From: Reticulitermes speratus
Taxonomy: Eukaryota; Arthropoda; Insecta; Blattodea; Rhinotermitidae
Assembly (NCBI GenBank): GCA_021186555.1
Contig: JAJKFL010000014.1
Span: 27,544,033-27,608,032, forward strand
DNA: 64,000 nt
Direction: 5' to 3'
Within the stretch, counting starts at the first letter, position 1. Every line of letters starts with the position of its first letter. The position numbers and the translations under genes are program-made. The notes under the pieces are model-generated. The model saw only the letters and a list, made by a program, of their open reading frames with translations, had not been told where the DNA came from and did not search any database. Below are positions 43,230 through 55,169 of this stretch, in pieces.

Positions 43230-45360
43230 AATACCGATAGTCCTATGCATGTCATACTGAACTTGAAACACGTGTCTGCAGTCGACGGCACAGAGAATAT
43301 AACGCAGATTATTCGTTCTTTGCTCTTATGATGTCATTGTGTGTTTTGCGTATTAGGTACCACTTGTTAAATAATTACTAGGTACACTCCGTTAGTTCAC
43401 ATTTCGCATCATCTATTCCAGAAGCCTCTCACAAAGACGCTGTTGACGTGACTCTCATGATGCGTGGTGAGTGTCTTATCCTTGGCCTTAGAACTGTGGC
43501 CTTAAAAAACATCCGCTTTCTTAAATAGTATCTGAAGTTATTTATTTCACACTTCAAAATTACTACATGACATGAGTTTAATTCTGAAGATGTCTGATAA
43601 AAATGTTATTTTATGACATACAAATAAGGTAAACTTTTCTTTTATTACGACCTCGAGTGTGTGTGTATTTTTGTATTACGTCCACAAAGTAATCTCTGTA
43701 AGGTGTTTTCATTCCGAACAGCTGCTGACCGATACTTCTATTGAAGCAGTATGGCTCGTCATGAACAGACGTTGTCGTATCCTGTTCTTTATACGCAGCA
43801 TTATTAACTCAGCTGTGACAGCCGTATAAAGCCAGCTGCGGGTATTTATGCTGGTCAGATGTACTCCAAAGCATCGCTGTAAGCAGAAAAGAGTTTATCG
43901 CTGTTATATACCGGGGCAACATTTGCGGATTTACTCAATGGTTAAATAGGCTGCAGACTAGGGCGGAAAATTTTAGCAGGGGCTGGGGGGGGGGGGGTGC
44001 AGGCGCATCAAAATGTCTCTAATGTGGTGGTCATATTTCATGTTTTTTTTCTTTTCTTTTCCTTTTACATCCCCTCCCGTCGCGCCGTCCTCACGAAGCA
44101 TTATGGCTCTATGTTTTACGGTATACCGGAATATAGCTCAAAGCACTTTTGAAAACCGCAGGGCTTACGGTAGTAAGGAAGGTTAGATCTCGAACAATTA
44201 ACTCCATGGAGCAGAGTTCTTCCTGAGAATCTAATAGATTTTGAGCTTGTTAAGAAGTACACCGCATTTCATGGAACTCGAAGGTTCATTACCCAGTTAA
44301 CAACAGCCCGCCACGTGTCCCAACTGTGAGCCAGCTCACGGTTGCAAAACAGATGCTTCATCAGTACAGCTGTCAGCACCTGAAACCTCGCACTGTGTTG
44401 AAAATACGTCATTTCTTTATTTCCTTAATTAACTAAGGCCCCGTAGTCAGTCATCAACATAGAAAATTAAACCGATCGCCGGTTGGTGGGGTTATTGTAG
44501 GAATACTGAATTTTAAACATGTAGAAGAGTTGATGCTGGTCTGTTTTAAGATTCTGCCCCCGCACTTTACTGCACGGAGTGAAACAAGGAGAAAATTGGG
44601 CAGAGATTTGAAGTCGGCACCTTCCGAATAAGAAGTATAGGTGCTAAAACTTGTGCTGCAACCTTCACTGTCTTTGATTATGAAGTCAGTATTTATACCG
44701 TATGTTAGTAACTGTTGGTAGATGTAGCCTGTGAACAACTTGCAAGATGTATTGCGTTATATTTGTCCAAAACAATAAAATTCTGTAAGTTGAGGAAGAA
44801 TTGTGACATTCCAGTGAAGATGTATTTAAATCTTATCTTTTGTTGAAACACTTATGATATGGTAAGGGAACAATATGTAGTTAGTTTAAAGTTGAAGCCC
44901 TTGTAGAAGTATGTTGTTTTGTACACCTATATATAAGAATAATAGTTTGAGTAGGCTTACGACGTCTCATCGGTTAAAATATGTGTGCGTTTCGGAATCC
45001 TAGGCGCGTCCCGGCTAAAAGAAGCTACAGTATTCCTGTCTATTAAGAGTTGAAGAATGACTGCGCTTAAGGATTTAAAAAGAAACATTTTAATCGACTG
45101 TAGACCAGCTTGTTCTGTGCAATAGCATGGTGTTGGGGGTACACATAATAGTGCTGCATTCTTGTTGCATTTTTGTTGGTTGATGGCTGTTATGTTATAT
45201 TGGAATTGATTATTTTATGTCTGCTGGTTGAAATCGGATGACATTTTACGTGTGTAATTCTGGGCTTACATCGGCATTGTATTTCTTCTAAAAGTTGTAT
45301 TTTAGTACCCATTCCGCAAGTAACTTGGTGGCAAATTTGTGGTGTAATTCATGATTTTTA
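43230..45360. other. Unassigned, with one LINE end and a poly-G tract
   Basis: A 13 G run lies at 43985-43997. The LINE 3' end at 44208-44345 (minus; 'aactccatggagcagag', 'cagcccgccacgtgtcccaa') belongs to the family at 42838. The rest has no recognised content. Confidence 0.5.
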
Positions 45361-45369
45361 CGGAACGTC

Positions 45370-45600
45370 GCGGTGAAGTGCTTCGTACTCCTGGTTTGTA
45401 TTGGGTAGTCCCTGGTTCGAATCTTGGGCTGTAAGACTGCCTAACCTGATTGAAGCGTTTTCTGAATCTTCTCAGTCCCTCCAGGCAAATTCGTGATATA
45501 ACGTCAAATAGGCCACTACCGTTTCTTTCCACGCCCTTTTCTACTCATCTTCAGCAACTCTCACAGCGTTCGACGATCTCTATACAGTTGAGTAAATGCC
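45370..45600 (+). repeat. tRNA-derived SINE, family S6
   Basis: The start has a tRNA-like segment with B box 'tggttcgaatct', followed by 'cttctcagtccctccaggca' and 'ccactaccgtttctttcc'. No clear tail or duplication. Confidence 0.5.
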
Positions 45601-45604
45601 TTAA

Positions 45605-46210
45605 ACGGCCAAATAATAGTAGTCATTACTATCTAGATCTTAAGGCTGGAAGGGAATGAAAAGCCGGGTTCAGCGTGATCACATGCGTAGGCTGCATACG
45701 AGTACATGCAGATGGAGACAGGACGTCCCTCTGACTGCAGACATTCTCTGCCAAAGCACATGATGTAAGCCTGTAACCATGAGATTCGTCTTTGAATCAA
45801 CATCGGCATGAAACACAAAAAATTATGTTTATTAAATATACTGTTGTTGCGTTTCAAGCAAACGTAGCTTATTTGTAGTACTTACACTTTCCTCAGGGCG
45901 AGAACTTTGACTCTGCTATCATCAGACGCGCACCCATACATCCATGTATTTACATCGGAGTATGCGTTGGTATCTTATTGTAAATATGTTGCTAACCAGA
46001 CAGACTGCATAGAGGTCGCTTCTTTAACGAGCTTCTGCGTCACATTTTTGCGGCTGTTATATACACACGTACAACATAAAGAAAGTTAACTATATTTATC
46101 ATATCAACGCTTGTCAAACTACATTGACCTCTGTACAGGGAAATTATAAACGTATTTTAGCAGGTAACCCTTTGAGGCACAGTGATTGCTATCACTAGCT
46201 TTAACATTAA
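45605..46210. other. Unassigned sequence
   Basis: No recognised content. Confidence 0.4.
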
Positions 46211-46214
46211 CAAA

Positions 46215-46360
46215 TTCTGCATTTTGTCCACACGATGTGTGTTTTGTTTGGTTCTCAGAATGAACAGCGGTTATTCCCCTAAACAGCGTTAACCGGTTGG
46301 TAGTGGTAATGTGGACACAGTGTTTCCTGCGCAGTAGGAACTGAATTTTTTATTTTATTT
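46215..46360. repeat. Two-copy dispersed repeat (with 55620-55770)
   Basis: Shares with 55620-55770 the order 'tctgcattttg', 'ccacac', 'cggttattcccctaaacagc', 'taccgttagt'-like and 'cagtaggaactg' motifs. Non-coding and unnamed. Confidence 0.5.
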
Positions 46361-46429
46361 GTATGACTTGCGGACTCCAAAGGGGTAAAAACATACTGCG
46401 AGGCCGGCTTGTGACTGTTACGGCGCTAC

Positions 46430-46745
46430 GGCTGAGTGGTTCAGGACCACGCTCCCTACAGTCTCGATCTCGCGCCCAGTGTTTTCGATCTCTTTGGACC
46501 GCTTAAGATTCACATGGTTGGCAAGCGGTTTGAAAGAGACGCCGACGTGAAGCAAGCTGTCACCTCCTGGATACAGTCACTTGACACCGATTTCTTGTAC
46601 GCCGACATACGAGCTTTGGTTCACGATGGGACTAACACTTAAATGTCAGTGGTGACTACGTGGAGGTCTGTTGTGTACCATCTGCTACCGTGTGACATGT
46701 GTACATCGATTCGGAATAAAGTTCTCGGCGACATAGTGTTTGTTA
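46430..46745 (+). pseudogene. mariner transposase C-terminal fragment
   Basis: The frame from 46436 reads PYSLDLAPSVFDLFGPLKIH, MVGKRFERDADVKQAVTSWI and DTDFLYADIRALVHDG, corresponding to the region of mariner transposases around the last catalytic Asp (PYSPDLAPSDFHLF), with an S-to-V pair of changes (SDF to SVF) that removes that Asp. The frame is then lost. Following bases resemble the end of the same transposase ('ggtgactacgtggaggt', GDYVEV-like). N-terminal two thirds absent. Confidence 0.85.
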
Positions 46746-46849
46746 CCTTATTTTTTAAAAATTCATTTATGTTACACTTGCGAACGCCAAATCCGCACTA
46801 AGTAATACGATATAGTTCCAATTTAAAGTTTGTTTTTGCGTTTTAGGCG

Positions 46850-47275
46850 CGTTCACTTATTCGCAAAAGTGTCTATTAGCTTCGTCATGTGCGTCTGTTC
46901 GTCTGCCCGCATGCATCAGCGCCGCTTCTACTGAACGGATTTCCGTTAAATTTGATATTGGGGACGTCTAAGTCCTTCGACAAACTCCGAATTCGGTTAA
47001 AATCGGACAAAACATGCCGGACATGTTACACGAAGACCGGAGTACGTTTCGTTGTTGCCGGAGACATACATTCGCATTAAAGCATTTTTATGCGACACTC
47101 AGTATTTTTGTATGGTTGACAGTGACGTGTAGCTCAACATTACACATAGAACGCATTGTTGCATTTCCATCGCAACAATGGTTACGCGAACGCGCCGCAT
47201 TTTTACGTTATACGTACATTGCCTATGTTTTTGCTTTGCGTCGTATCGTTCTATTAATCAAAATCCTTGGCTGAC
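46850..47275 (+). repeat. Interspersed repeat, family Q, long copy
   Basis: Begins 'ggcgcgttcacttattcgca', then 'tattagcttcgtcatgtgcg', 'ggatttccgttaaatttgat', 'gaattcggttaaaatcggac' and ends with 'tacgttatacgtacattgcc'. Parallel to 57355-57720 and 25500-25815. No recognised protein. Confidence 0.7.
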
Positions 47276-47654
47276 GTTTAGATGGAAAATGGATCGTCGC
47301 AGGAGCCACCTAACTGAACGCCATTGCACTTCTTGTTATAGGGCTTTGTGAATAATGTCGTCTGTGTGCTTCCATGTATAATAGCACTGAACTGCCGAAG
47401 ACTGAAATGAAGTTCATACGACATGCTTATAGGATATGGACAGAACTGGACTTCCAGCGGGACATTGCGTCGTGTTGCGAAAGGAACATGCATGCAGCAC
47501 CTGCAAATGTGTTGAAGATGTAGGCTGCTATTACTTTCCGTGCCATTACACTTACCACGTTGCTGCCTTAAGTAAAACAAGAGCTATACATTTATAAAGT
47601 TTTTAGTAGATTTATGATTTTCGGCAAGGGCAAAAGAATTTTCTCCAAACCGAC

Positions 47655-47835
47655 CAGACCGGCTCTGGGACCCACCCAGCCTCCTACTCGATGTGTACCG
47701 GGAGATTATTCCCCGGTGGTAAAGCGGCCAGGACGTGAAGCTGACCACTCTTGTACCTAATTTAAGCATGATGTTCCTCCTCTCCTTCATATGTCTTCAT
47801 GGCGAGTACAGGGAGAAATTTACCTTAACTTTACC
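47655..47835 (+). repeat. SINE fragment, family S3
   Basis: Contains 'gggacccacccagcctccta', 'gtaaagcggccaggacgtga', 'cttcatggcgagtacaggga' and the tail 'tttaccttaactttaccc'. The tRNA-like head is missing. Confidence 0.75.
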
Positions 47836-47869
47836 CAAGCAAATTTGTAATTGTTTTGTGTTTTATGCT

Positions 47870-48120
47870 TACTTACTTCTTGGTTGTATGGCCTCTGAGA
47901 GCCTTGGCCTCCTTAATTACAGACGCCCATTCTTCTCTGTCCACTGCCTTCTGTCGCCATGTTTTAACCTTCATCTCTCATAGATTCTTGTCAGCATCTT
48001 CCAACCATGTCAATTAGATCTTCTCATTCTTCTTCTTTCCTTCACTTTACTCTCAGATATTTTCTTAACTACCCTTTCATGATCCATTCTTACTAGATGT
48101 CTTTATCCATTTGTATTTTA
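47870..48120 (-). mobile_element. Possible second LINE fragment
   Basis: The region 'tcttgtcagcatcttccaac' and the following pyrimidine-rich part resemble, on the minus strand, tails of another insect non-LTR element. No open frame confirms it. Confidence 0.3.
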
Positions 48121-48124
48121 TGCA

Positions 48125-49040
48125 CGAATATAAACTTCTTTTAAACTTCAAGGAGAAATACTGACAAATTCAATCATTAGCAACAGTTTGCACAGATAAC
48201 CCTTCCATTGATCCCCTCTTGTACATTGTAACCCTGGAGGGACATTATAAGATCACTATTTTCTGAAAATGCACGCAGTGGACTTATAAAGTTCAGGAGA
48301 GACAGCTTGATAGAGATAACTTTTCTTTTTTTGGCGAAGGTCGAGGCTGAAGCATCAACTGAAACATGGGCATCTTCTGCTGCCGTTTATTGCTGCTGTC
48401 TTATGATCCTGTCCTCTGCTATCGTAAAGACTGGCTCCTTAGACAATTGACAACGTCGGAATATGAACACGTTTGATTTTTTTTTGCAATGGATCCTTCT
48501 GAAATATGGTCCATTCAGTGCTTGTTTTAATTGTTTCCTACACAGTATGGCGATAATTGGGTAGTTCTTGATATGTAACTAGGCCTGTTACTTTGTCATG
48601 AACTCTAGACCTGTAATTCAGTTCAGCTTGCCGAGATAAGATATGGCATCGGTTGTTTCGAAATAAATACTTCACGCTGAATTTCTGTTGCAATGAATAT
48701 GCAATATCTCGGTCTGATAGAAACATTCTGTAACTCCTTCATACTACGATGTCAGCCCGTTAACTTCCTTCGGGAAACTTCTCTCCGAGCGACGTGCGTC
48801 TGTCCGGCCGTGTCCTGATCCATTCACCGTCATCAGTATTGTTGTCACTTTTTTTTTTAAACGGCTTTCTTTATTTTCATGTAGGTATACATTGATAAAC
48901 ATCAAAGGCTATGAGGATAGAAACAGTCGTTCCATTAACCAACTGCCTAATTGTTGTCACTAAATCAGACTAGTCTATTGACGTTTGTCCATCTTCTCAG
49001 TGTTTTGTTTAGAAACGTTTTCTTCCTCAGATTGACAATA
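48125..49040. other. Unassigned sequence
   Basis: No recognised content. Confidence 0.4.
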
Positions 49041-49046
49041 AGTGAC

Positions 49047-49505
49047 AATAGTGTATTCTATTTGGTCCCTAGATAGAGCCATTCCTCTGATAGCTTAGTC
49101 TTAAACGCTGTCATGCAGTCAAAACTCGTCAAATGTAACTAGTTGACCGCTTTTCTGAAACTGTTTGTTAGTGTGCCATTGGAGACCATATTGCCAAGAA
49201 AAAAAAAAGCGTAATATATAATTACCGTGTGAACATCTGATATGAGAATAATACTAGTCATTAACTGCATTGCCCTGAAATTATGTATGGTGACATCTTT
49301 AAATTATGCGTCTCGTATTAAGGTAATGTTTAGGCGAATTAAAAAGTAACAACATGGCGAAAGAAAGATAATTTCGTGTAGTGACGATAGTTGACTGAAC
49401 ATTGTTAAATTGACGTATGAAATACACGTATGTATGTTAGGAAGTGGAATACAACACAAACGAATTTCGTATTAAGCAGGTCTTAGGTCTTGTTTTGCTT
49501 TAAAC
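49047..49505 (-). other. Donor flank of the SINE 3' transduction
   Basis: This is ordinary flanking DNA 3' of the SINE at 49506-49772 (read on the minus strand). Its reverse complement occupies 35346-35805 with scattered differences. It ends at the 49047 side without poly-A, unlike the daughter. It contains T runs on the transcribed strand (T10 near 49199-49210 complement) that would normally stop RNA polymerase III. No other copy was seen in the window. Confidence 0.9.
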
Positions 49506-49772
49506 TTTTTTTTTTGTATGGCTCGACAGCCCTATATGGGCCTGGGCCTCCTCGTTTCGTCGAGGTTTCATGGTCACACACATTTGAGACACACCACAGT
49601 CGGTAGGACTCCTCTGGACGAGGGACCAGCCCGTCGCAGAGACCTCTACCTGACAACACACAACACTCACAAGAGACAGACATCCATGCCCCCGGTGGGA
49701 TTCGAACCCACGATCCTAGTAAGCGAGCGGCCGAAAACCCACGCCTTAGACCGCGCGGCCACTAGGATCGGC
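49506..49772 (-). repeat. tRNA-derived SINE, family S1, donor copy
   Basis: Minus strand: 'gccgatcctagtggccgcgc' head, B box 'gggttcgaatccc', body and an A10 tail (T10 at 49506-49515). Target duplications tttgctttaaac (49494-49505) and tttgctttacac (49773-49784), 11 of 12 identical, show it is an insertion at this site. Confidence 0.95.
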
Positions 49773-49966
49773 TTTGCTTTACACTATGAACCAAAAATTA
49801 TGACGTAGGCATGCTGAACACATTGGAAGAGTTCAAGGTACCTCCAGTTCTGTGCCTCGTTTTGTTGTAGAAAATAAATTTTTGATTACAAATGTCATGC
49901 AGGACATATCCTTCTGTAATTCACAAGTGCTGCACTGAACAAGGTTAAACTCGACATAAGTTGTAA

Positions 49967-50230
49967 AGGTAAAATTGGCCCAGGCACGCCATGAAGTCAG
50001 TGCAGATAGAACTTATTCTTAACCTCAGTACTAGATGGAGGTAAATGGTAAAATTTACGCCGCGGCCTCTTTATTCCCGGGGAACGATCCCTGGTACCTA
50101 ATGATTGCGAGCCTTGATGGGGTCCAGAGCTTTCCCAGACGCTTCGGAGAAGAGAAAAATATCTTTATGCTGCCGGGAATCGAACCGCGATTGTCCATCC
50201 CGTAGTCCTACTGAATTATCCCGGCTTCTC
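49967..50230 (-). repeat. tRNA-derived SINE, family S3, nearly full length
   Basis: Minus strand: head 'gagaagccgggataattcag', B box 'ggttcgattccc', body with 'cctccatctagtactgaggt' and tail 'aattttaccttt'. Flanks cataagttgtaa (49955-49966) and cataaactgtaa (50231-50242) are 10 of 12 identical. This copy defines the family. Confidence 0.85.
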
Positions 50231-50244
50231 CATAAACTGTAATG

Positions 50245-52880
50245 AACCAATTGTAGTTGAAGATTGGGGACTCTGTGCGGACAACATTTCGGTTGGAAAC
50301 CCTGACAGAAAGGGCCACATGGGAAAATTAAATGGAAAAAAAAAAACTGGCAAATTTTGATTTTAGGAATATTCGTTATGAAGATGTGGGCTGGATTGTA
50401 TTTGAAGACTGGTGTCTTCTAAGTCACTTCCATTAGAACTTCAGATCCCATATGGGTTGTGTTTGCTAGTATAAAGCTTATTTACGGTTTTTGCAATAAG
50501 AGTTTCAACCCTCCAGAATGTAAAGGCTGCTGTCTGTTGTTTAAATAACTACTAGTTTGTTAAAGCTGACTCGGCACTGTGCGGTTAGTTTGTGTCTGGT
50601 GATTCCATTTCAATTTCACGGACCTCTATGTCAGTTGATTATTTACTTTATTAAAATGTTTGTGCTTTCTGTAACCGGAAATGTACCGTCCGTCTGTCCG
50701 TTGATATAAATTGAGGCGGTCCGTAATGCACTGTATAAAGAAAATAATCAGTGTCGTGACCTGAGCCATAACTTGATTGCTTATGCTCCGACTGGCAACA
50801 GAGAGTGTATTAAATAGGATGTTCAATTACATTTTAAACGACTTTAAAGCCTGTAAACTCTGAGTCATTTTTTTCTGTGTCTCTCCAAACCATAATATTC
50901 AGGATGCATATTGATCATTCATTGTCCTATTTTTACCCATGCTGAAAATCCTCGATATACGTCGGAGTTACGTACCAGTGAAGTGCGACTGATGCCGAAA
51001 CGTATGTTGGGGAACTTTTTCGTATAAGACAGCGTTTTCCTACTTTTTTTTTTTTTCCATGGAGGAACCGATAAAATAATTACTCATATCCCAAGGAACC
51101 CCCACCTATGAAAACGTTTACGGCCAGAAAATGTTGATAGCGGGTAGGCTTTTAGTCTTGACCGGTGGGGCGGCTGTGTAACAACACGAAATGAACACAG
51201 ACACAGCACAGCTGAACATGACTTGGAGTACGAACTGACCACAACAACACTAATAGGCAGGTTGTAGTGCACGGAGATTACTCCAGTACTGCCAGTTGAC
51301 GGATAAAAATTCCCGCGATATTTCGCGGGAAGTCTGGAATTTTTCGCGGTACTTAAAAAATTTGGATTATTCATTCCCCGATTTCTCGCAGAATTCCTAA
51401 CGGTGTTGTGCGGAACCCCGTTTGGGACACACTGCTATAAGAAGTTCGTGAAGGCAGTTAACGACAAAATTGATGCCGCTTACGTCACGCACTGGTTACG
51501 TAGTAGGAGACGACGGAGTGGGACGGAGAAGTCTGAGACGATGCTGGGAAGGGAAGCTAACAAGGAGCAGGCGCGGAATACGATTTTGCCGCTTTCTACA
51601 CTTAACTGAACGACGTAAGGGCGGATAATTTTTACGCTTGGTTTCTGCATAAGGTGACGTTAAGTGTGGGGAAACATATATAGGGAAGACTTTTTTGGGG
51701 ACCATCTATTCATCGTTTTAACATATATCCTTATTTTACTCGTAAAATAAAATTTTTCTAATCCGATCATCATGTCCCTGTGTCAGTGTGTACGCCTTCC
51801 GTCATGACTTTTGGCCAGTTGACCCCAACAGTGGTGTTTTGTTTGGTATTAAAATGTAGGGAGAGGTGCCGTTATAAAATTCGCTGCAAGTTATAACAAA
51901 CACAATTGATTTTAGAAATACAGTAGGCCTACTTGTCATTATTTCGAACATTAAAGCTAGTACATAGTAGGCCTAATCTAGAATCCCCAGCGGCTACCGG
52001 CAGTACTTCGATATCGTATGGAGGAGAGCTTAATTTACGCCCTAAGTAACGGTAGTGACTGGGTTGCAATTTATGTACTGTTAAGGAAGTGGGCGGTTTT
52101 GACACTGTGAATATATTTAGGTAATTATAACAATATTGAACCTTAATACTTATTTAAGACTCGCGCATCTAGACTAAATGCTTTTTTGGCCTGTGTTTCT
52201 GACCCTTGCATTTGAGATATACGAGTATATAACATTCGGGAGGTCTGTAGTTTATAGTTTGCCCTTTCCACAGAGTGTTTTAATCGCGTTGCTGAGTACT
52301 GCAGGGCGAGAGCCGTCGGTCGCTATGCAGCAGTGCAGCTATGAACGTCTTCGGCGATTAGCTGGACGTCCGTTAGGAACGCCGTAATGATGGTGGATTT
52401 GGTTTATGGAGAGAACCCATGTGCAACCTCATATCCACTGTAGTAAATTTTACGGTTTGTACGTCAAGGTTTGGTGTCAAAGCTAACTAATGAAGACATT
52501 TCTTACGAAGAGTGTGCCAAACTACTGACTTATTCTTTCAGAGGAATGGTGCGAAACCTTCTTTAATCGCGGGCCACTCAGACATGAGTGATTGGGCGAA
52601 GGGCCACAGAGGGCTTTTAAAACTTAATACTGAAACATCGAATTCTATTTGTTTTAGATTACGATGAACTGTGTAGCTTCTTTAACAAGGAGTAGTGATT
52701 TAGTTGTGTCTCTTATCGACGGAATTTGTATGCAGCCAATGCTCTTTTGAATCTCAAGGAACTAGAGGCTTCACTGACGTTTTATAATTCCGTTTCATTA
52801 TGTGTACTACAGACGTGCTGTCACCATACGGCATAGACAAAATTGCCATTATCTTCAATGCTAAATCTTTCGGTCGCATA
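50245..52880. other. Unassigned sequence
   Basis: No gene recognised. A collapsed hammerhead-like string, CUGAUG directly followed by CCGAAACGUAUGUUGGGG, lies at 50989-51012. Otherwise unique-looking. Confidence 0.4.
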
Positions 52881-52892
52881 GTAATGCCGCTA

Positions 52893-53048
52893 ATTTTTCT
52901 TTTCTGTGGACCAACAGCCCAAATCGGGCCTACGCCGCATCGTTGAGGTTTCTAGATCTCACACACACCCGATAGGACTCATCTGAACGAGTGATCAGCT
53001 CGTCGCAGAGGCCGCTACGTATACAACACACAGCAAGCACAGCATCCC
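52893..53048 (-). repeat. SINE fragment, family S1
   Basis: The minus strand matches the S1 body ('ataggactcatctgaacgag', 'gctcgtcgcagaggccgcta' on plus) and is truncated before the tRNA-like head. Strongly diverged. Confidence 0.7.
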
Positions 53049-53049
53049 G

Positions 53050-54900
53050 CTAAATTAGTCTGTTATTAATTCAGTGGTGCTGTTTTCGAATGCTGTCACT
53101 CAGTTATTTCATTTTGCGTTTTTCCCCTTCGTTACGTAATGGTTAATGGATTCCAGTGCTATTGTGATCTCGCGATTTAAACATTATTGTTATGAGGGCT
53201 GTTATCTTCTTAAAGACCATGATCTGACTGGTTCGTAGCAAAACTTCCTTGGAAATAGAGATATCTATCATACAAACTATGAACCCTTCCATTTCGATAC
53301 GGTTTATGAACCGTCGTTTGTAAGGATTAAGATGTGTTGTCTCAAAAAGCACTAGTCGGCTGTCAACGCAGATTACATCGCTCGGTCAGACAATCTAACA
53401 GTGATATGTTAATTAACGCACCACACTAGATTGTCATTCAGTATTCTAAGTTACCTTAAATACGTTCGCGGATCGCTAGTAAAATAAGTGCTGCAGAGTA
53501 ACGAAGAACTCCCTAATTTTAAAGTTGACTATCTCATTTATTTTGACACCTATAATCGCGGGATTTATGTGACTTCACAGTTTTCGTTCCTTGCAATCTG
53601 CACATTTTAACACGCATGCACGCTCGACCGGGGTTTCTCGGTGGCAGTAAAACTGTGCTTCACGCAGTTTGATGACGTCCGTAGGACAAAGCGCAGTCTT
53701 ATGTCTTTGTCATATTGCAGTTCTTTGTAAGCGTTCAGCGCAATCTTCGACATTGGCAAGAAAAAGGGTTCCAAGTACCAAATACAACGATGACGCGTCA
53801 AAAGAAACTTTCAGAGTGCGAAAAAATTCGAGACACTGATGTGTGCCGCTGTAGGCACAGAAAGTCAGCAGTAGGGATTAGAAGCATGTGCTGTGTATGG
53901 TAAGTCTGGCAGTATGTTGAAAAAATGACAGCTGTACGGTCCCTATCGGCACCGAATTACCTGGTAAATATTTTTATGGTTTTCATTTGACATTTTCTTT
54001 TTTGTCATATATATTTCTCCGTGATAAGGGACCTTACAGTTAGGCCTACTTTTTGTGCGCATATTCTAATTGAAATTAATAAAATTCACATAAAAAGACG
54101 TTAGACCTGCCTCAGTCCTTCTGTTCATATTCACACATCAAACTTAATTTGGGTGGTAACGATTCCGTCTGTGTGCCGACTTGGAGATGTAGTTTTGCCG
54201 CGGTACTGGAATGGCGTGTATTAAGAAGAGAGGTTTAGCTATGATTAATTGGGAAATACATGAACGAAATGTTCACAAGCATTTTAGAGGTCGCAGGTAA
54301 CTACGTTACTGCCGAGTTGATCACTGTGCAAACTTTCGTATGCTAATAGCGTAACTACGTAGTTTGTTTCGCGTACCAGTCCTCTTACTTCACGGCCAAA
54401 TGTTGGCAAGTACGTTCTGTATATGGTAAGTGCAGTTTGATATGACAAGTACACAAAGCGGAGCAATTATTTTGTAGCGGGCGTGTGGCACAAGAACCTC
54501 TGTTTCTGTAGGCGAACAGAGCCTTGACGAAAATAGAGAAAGAAGGAAATTGCGTTTTAATTTGTAACTGCGCAAGGTCTGCCTCCGAGTCCATTACCTA
54601 CATTCAGGAGAGGGTGACAGACGTAGCAGGCTCTTTGGCCTTCCTACGTTTAAAACTTACATTGCATATTATTACATAGAAACATGTGTAATTACGTCAT
54701 CTAAACACTTGATACCAATACCCTATATGTGTAGTCCTAAATTGTATGTGGTTTTAAAGTTTTGTCACGGTGATCTAGTACAGGTGTGTGCAAAAATATA
54801 TCAAACTGACCCGTGCCGATTATTAACGTCTGTGAATTTTTACTTTATTTTACCTGATATAGGAAACGTATTATTGTTGAAATACATAAATGGTAATACA
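53050..54900. other. Unassigned sequence
   Basis: No recognised content; short frames only. Confidence 0.4.
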
Positions 54901-54911
54901 TATGTTGGCGG

Positions 54912-55165
54912 AGCTTCTTGCACACATGGGAGAAAAAAGAAATGCGTACAAGTTTTGGATTGGAAAACCTGAAGGAAAGATACCGTTTGGAAGATGTAGA
55001 CGTAGGTGGCAGGATGATGTAATGGATCTTAGAGATCTAGAATGGTAGAGTGTTAAATGGATTCATCTGGCTCTGGCTACGTACCAGTGACGGGAACTTC
55101 GGGTTTCATAAAATGCGGAGAATTTCTTGATTAGCTGAGGACCTGTTAGCTTCTGGAGGACTCTG
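54912..55165 (+). mobile_element. LINE 3' fragment (RTE-like), forward orientation
   Basis: Forward strand reads a degenerate version of the same C-terminal tail: 'ggaagatgtagacgtaggtg' encodes an R-rich GRCRRRW-like motif, and 'tagagtgttaaatggattca' matches the following VKWI. It ends 'ggaggactctgctgcatgg', the 3' terminus seen inverted elsewhere. Confidence 0.75.
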
Positions 55166-55169
55166 CTGC

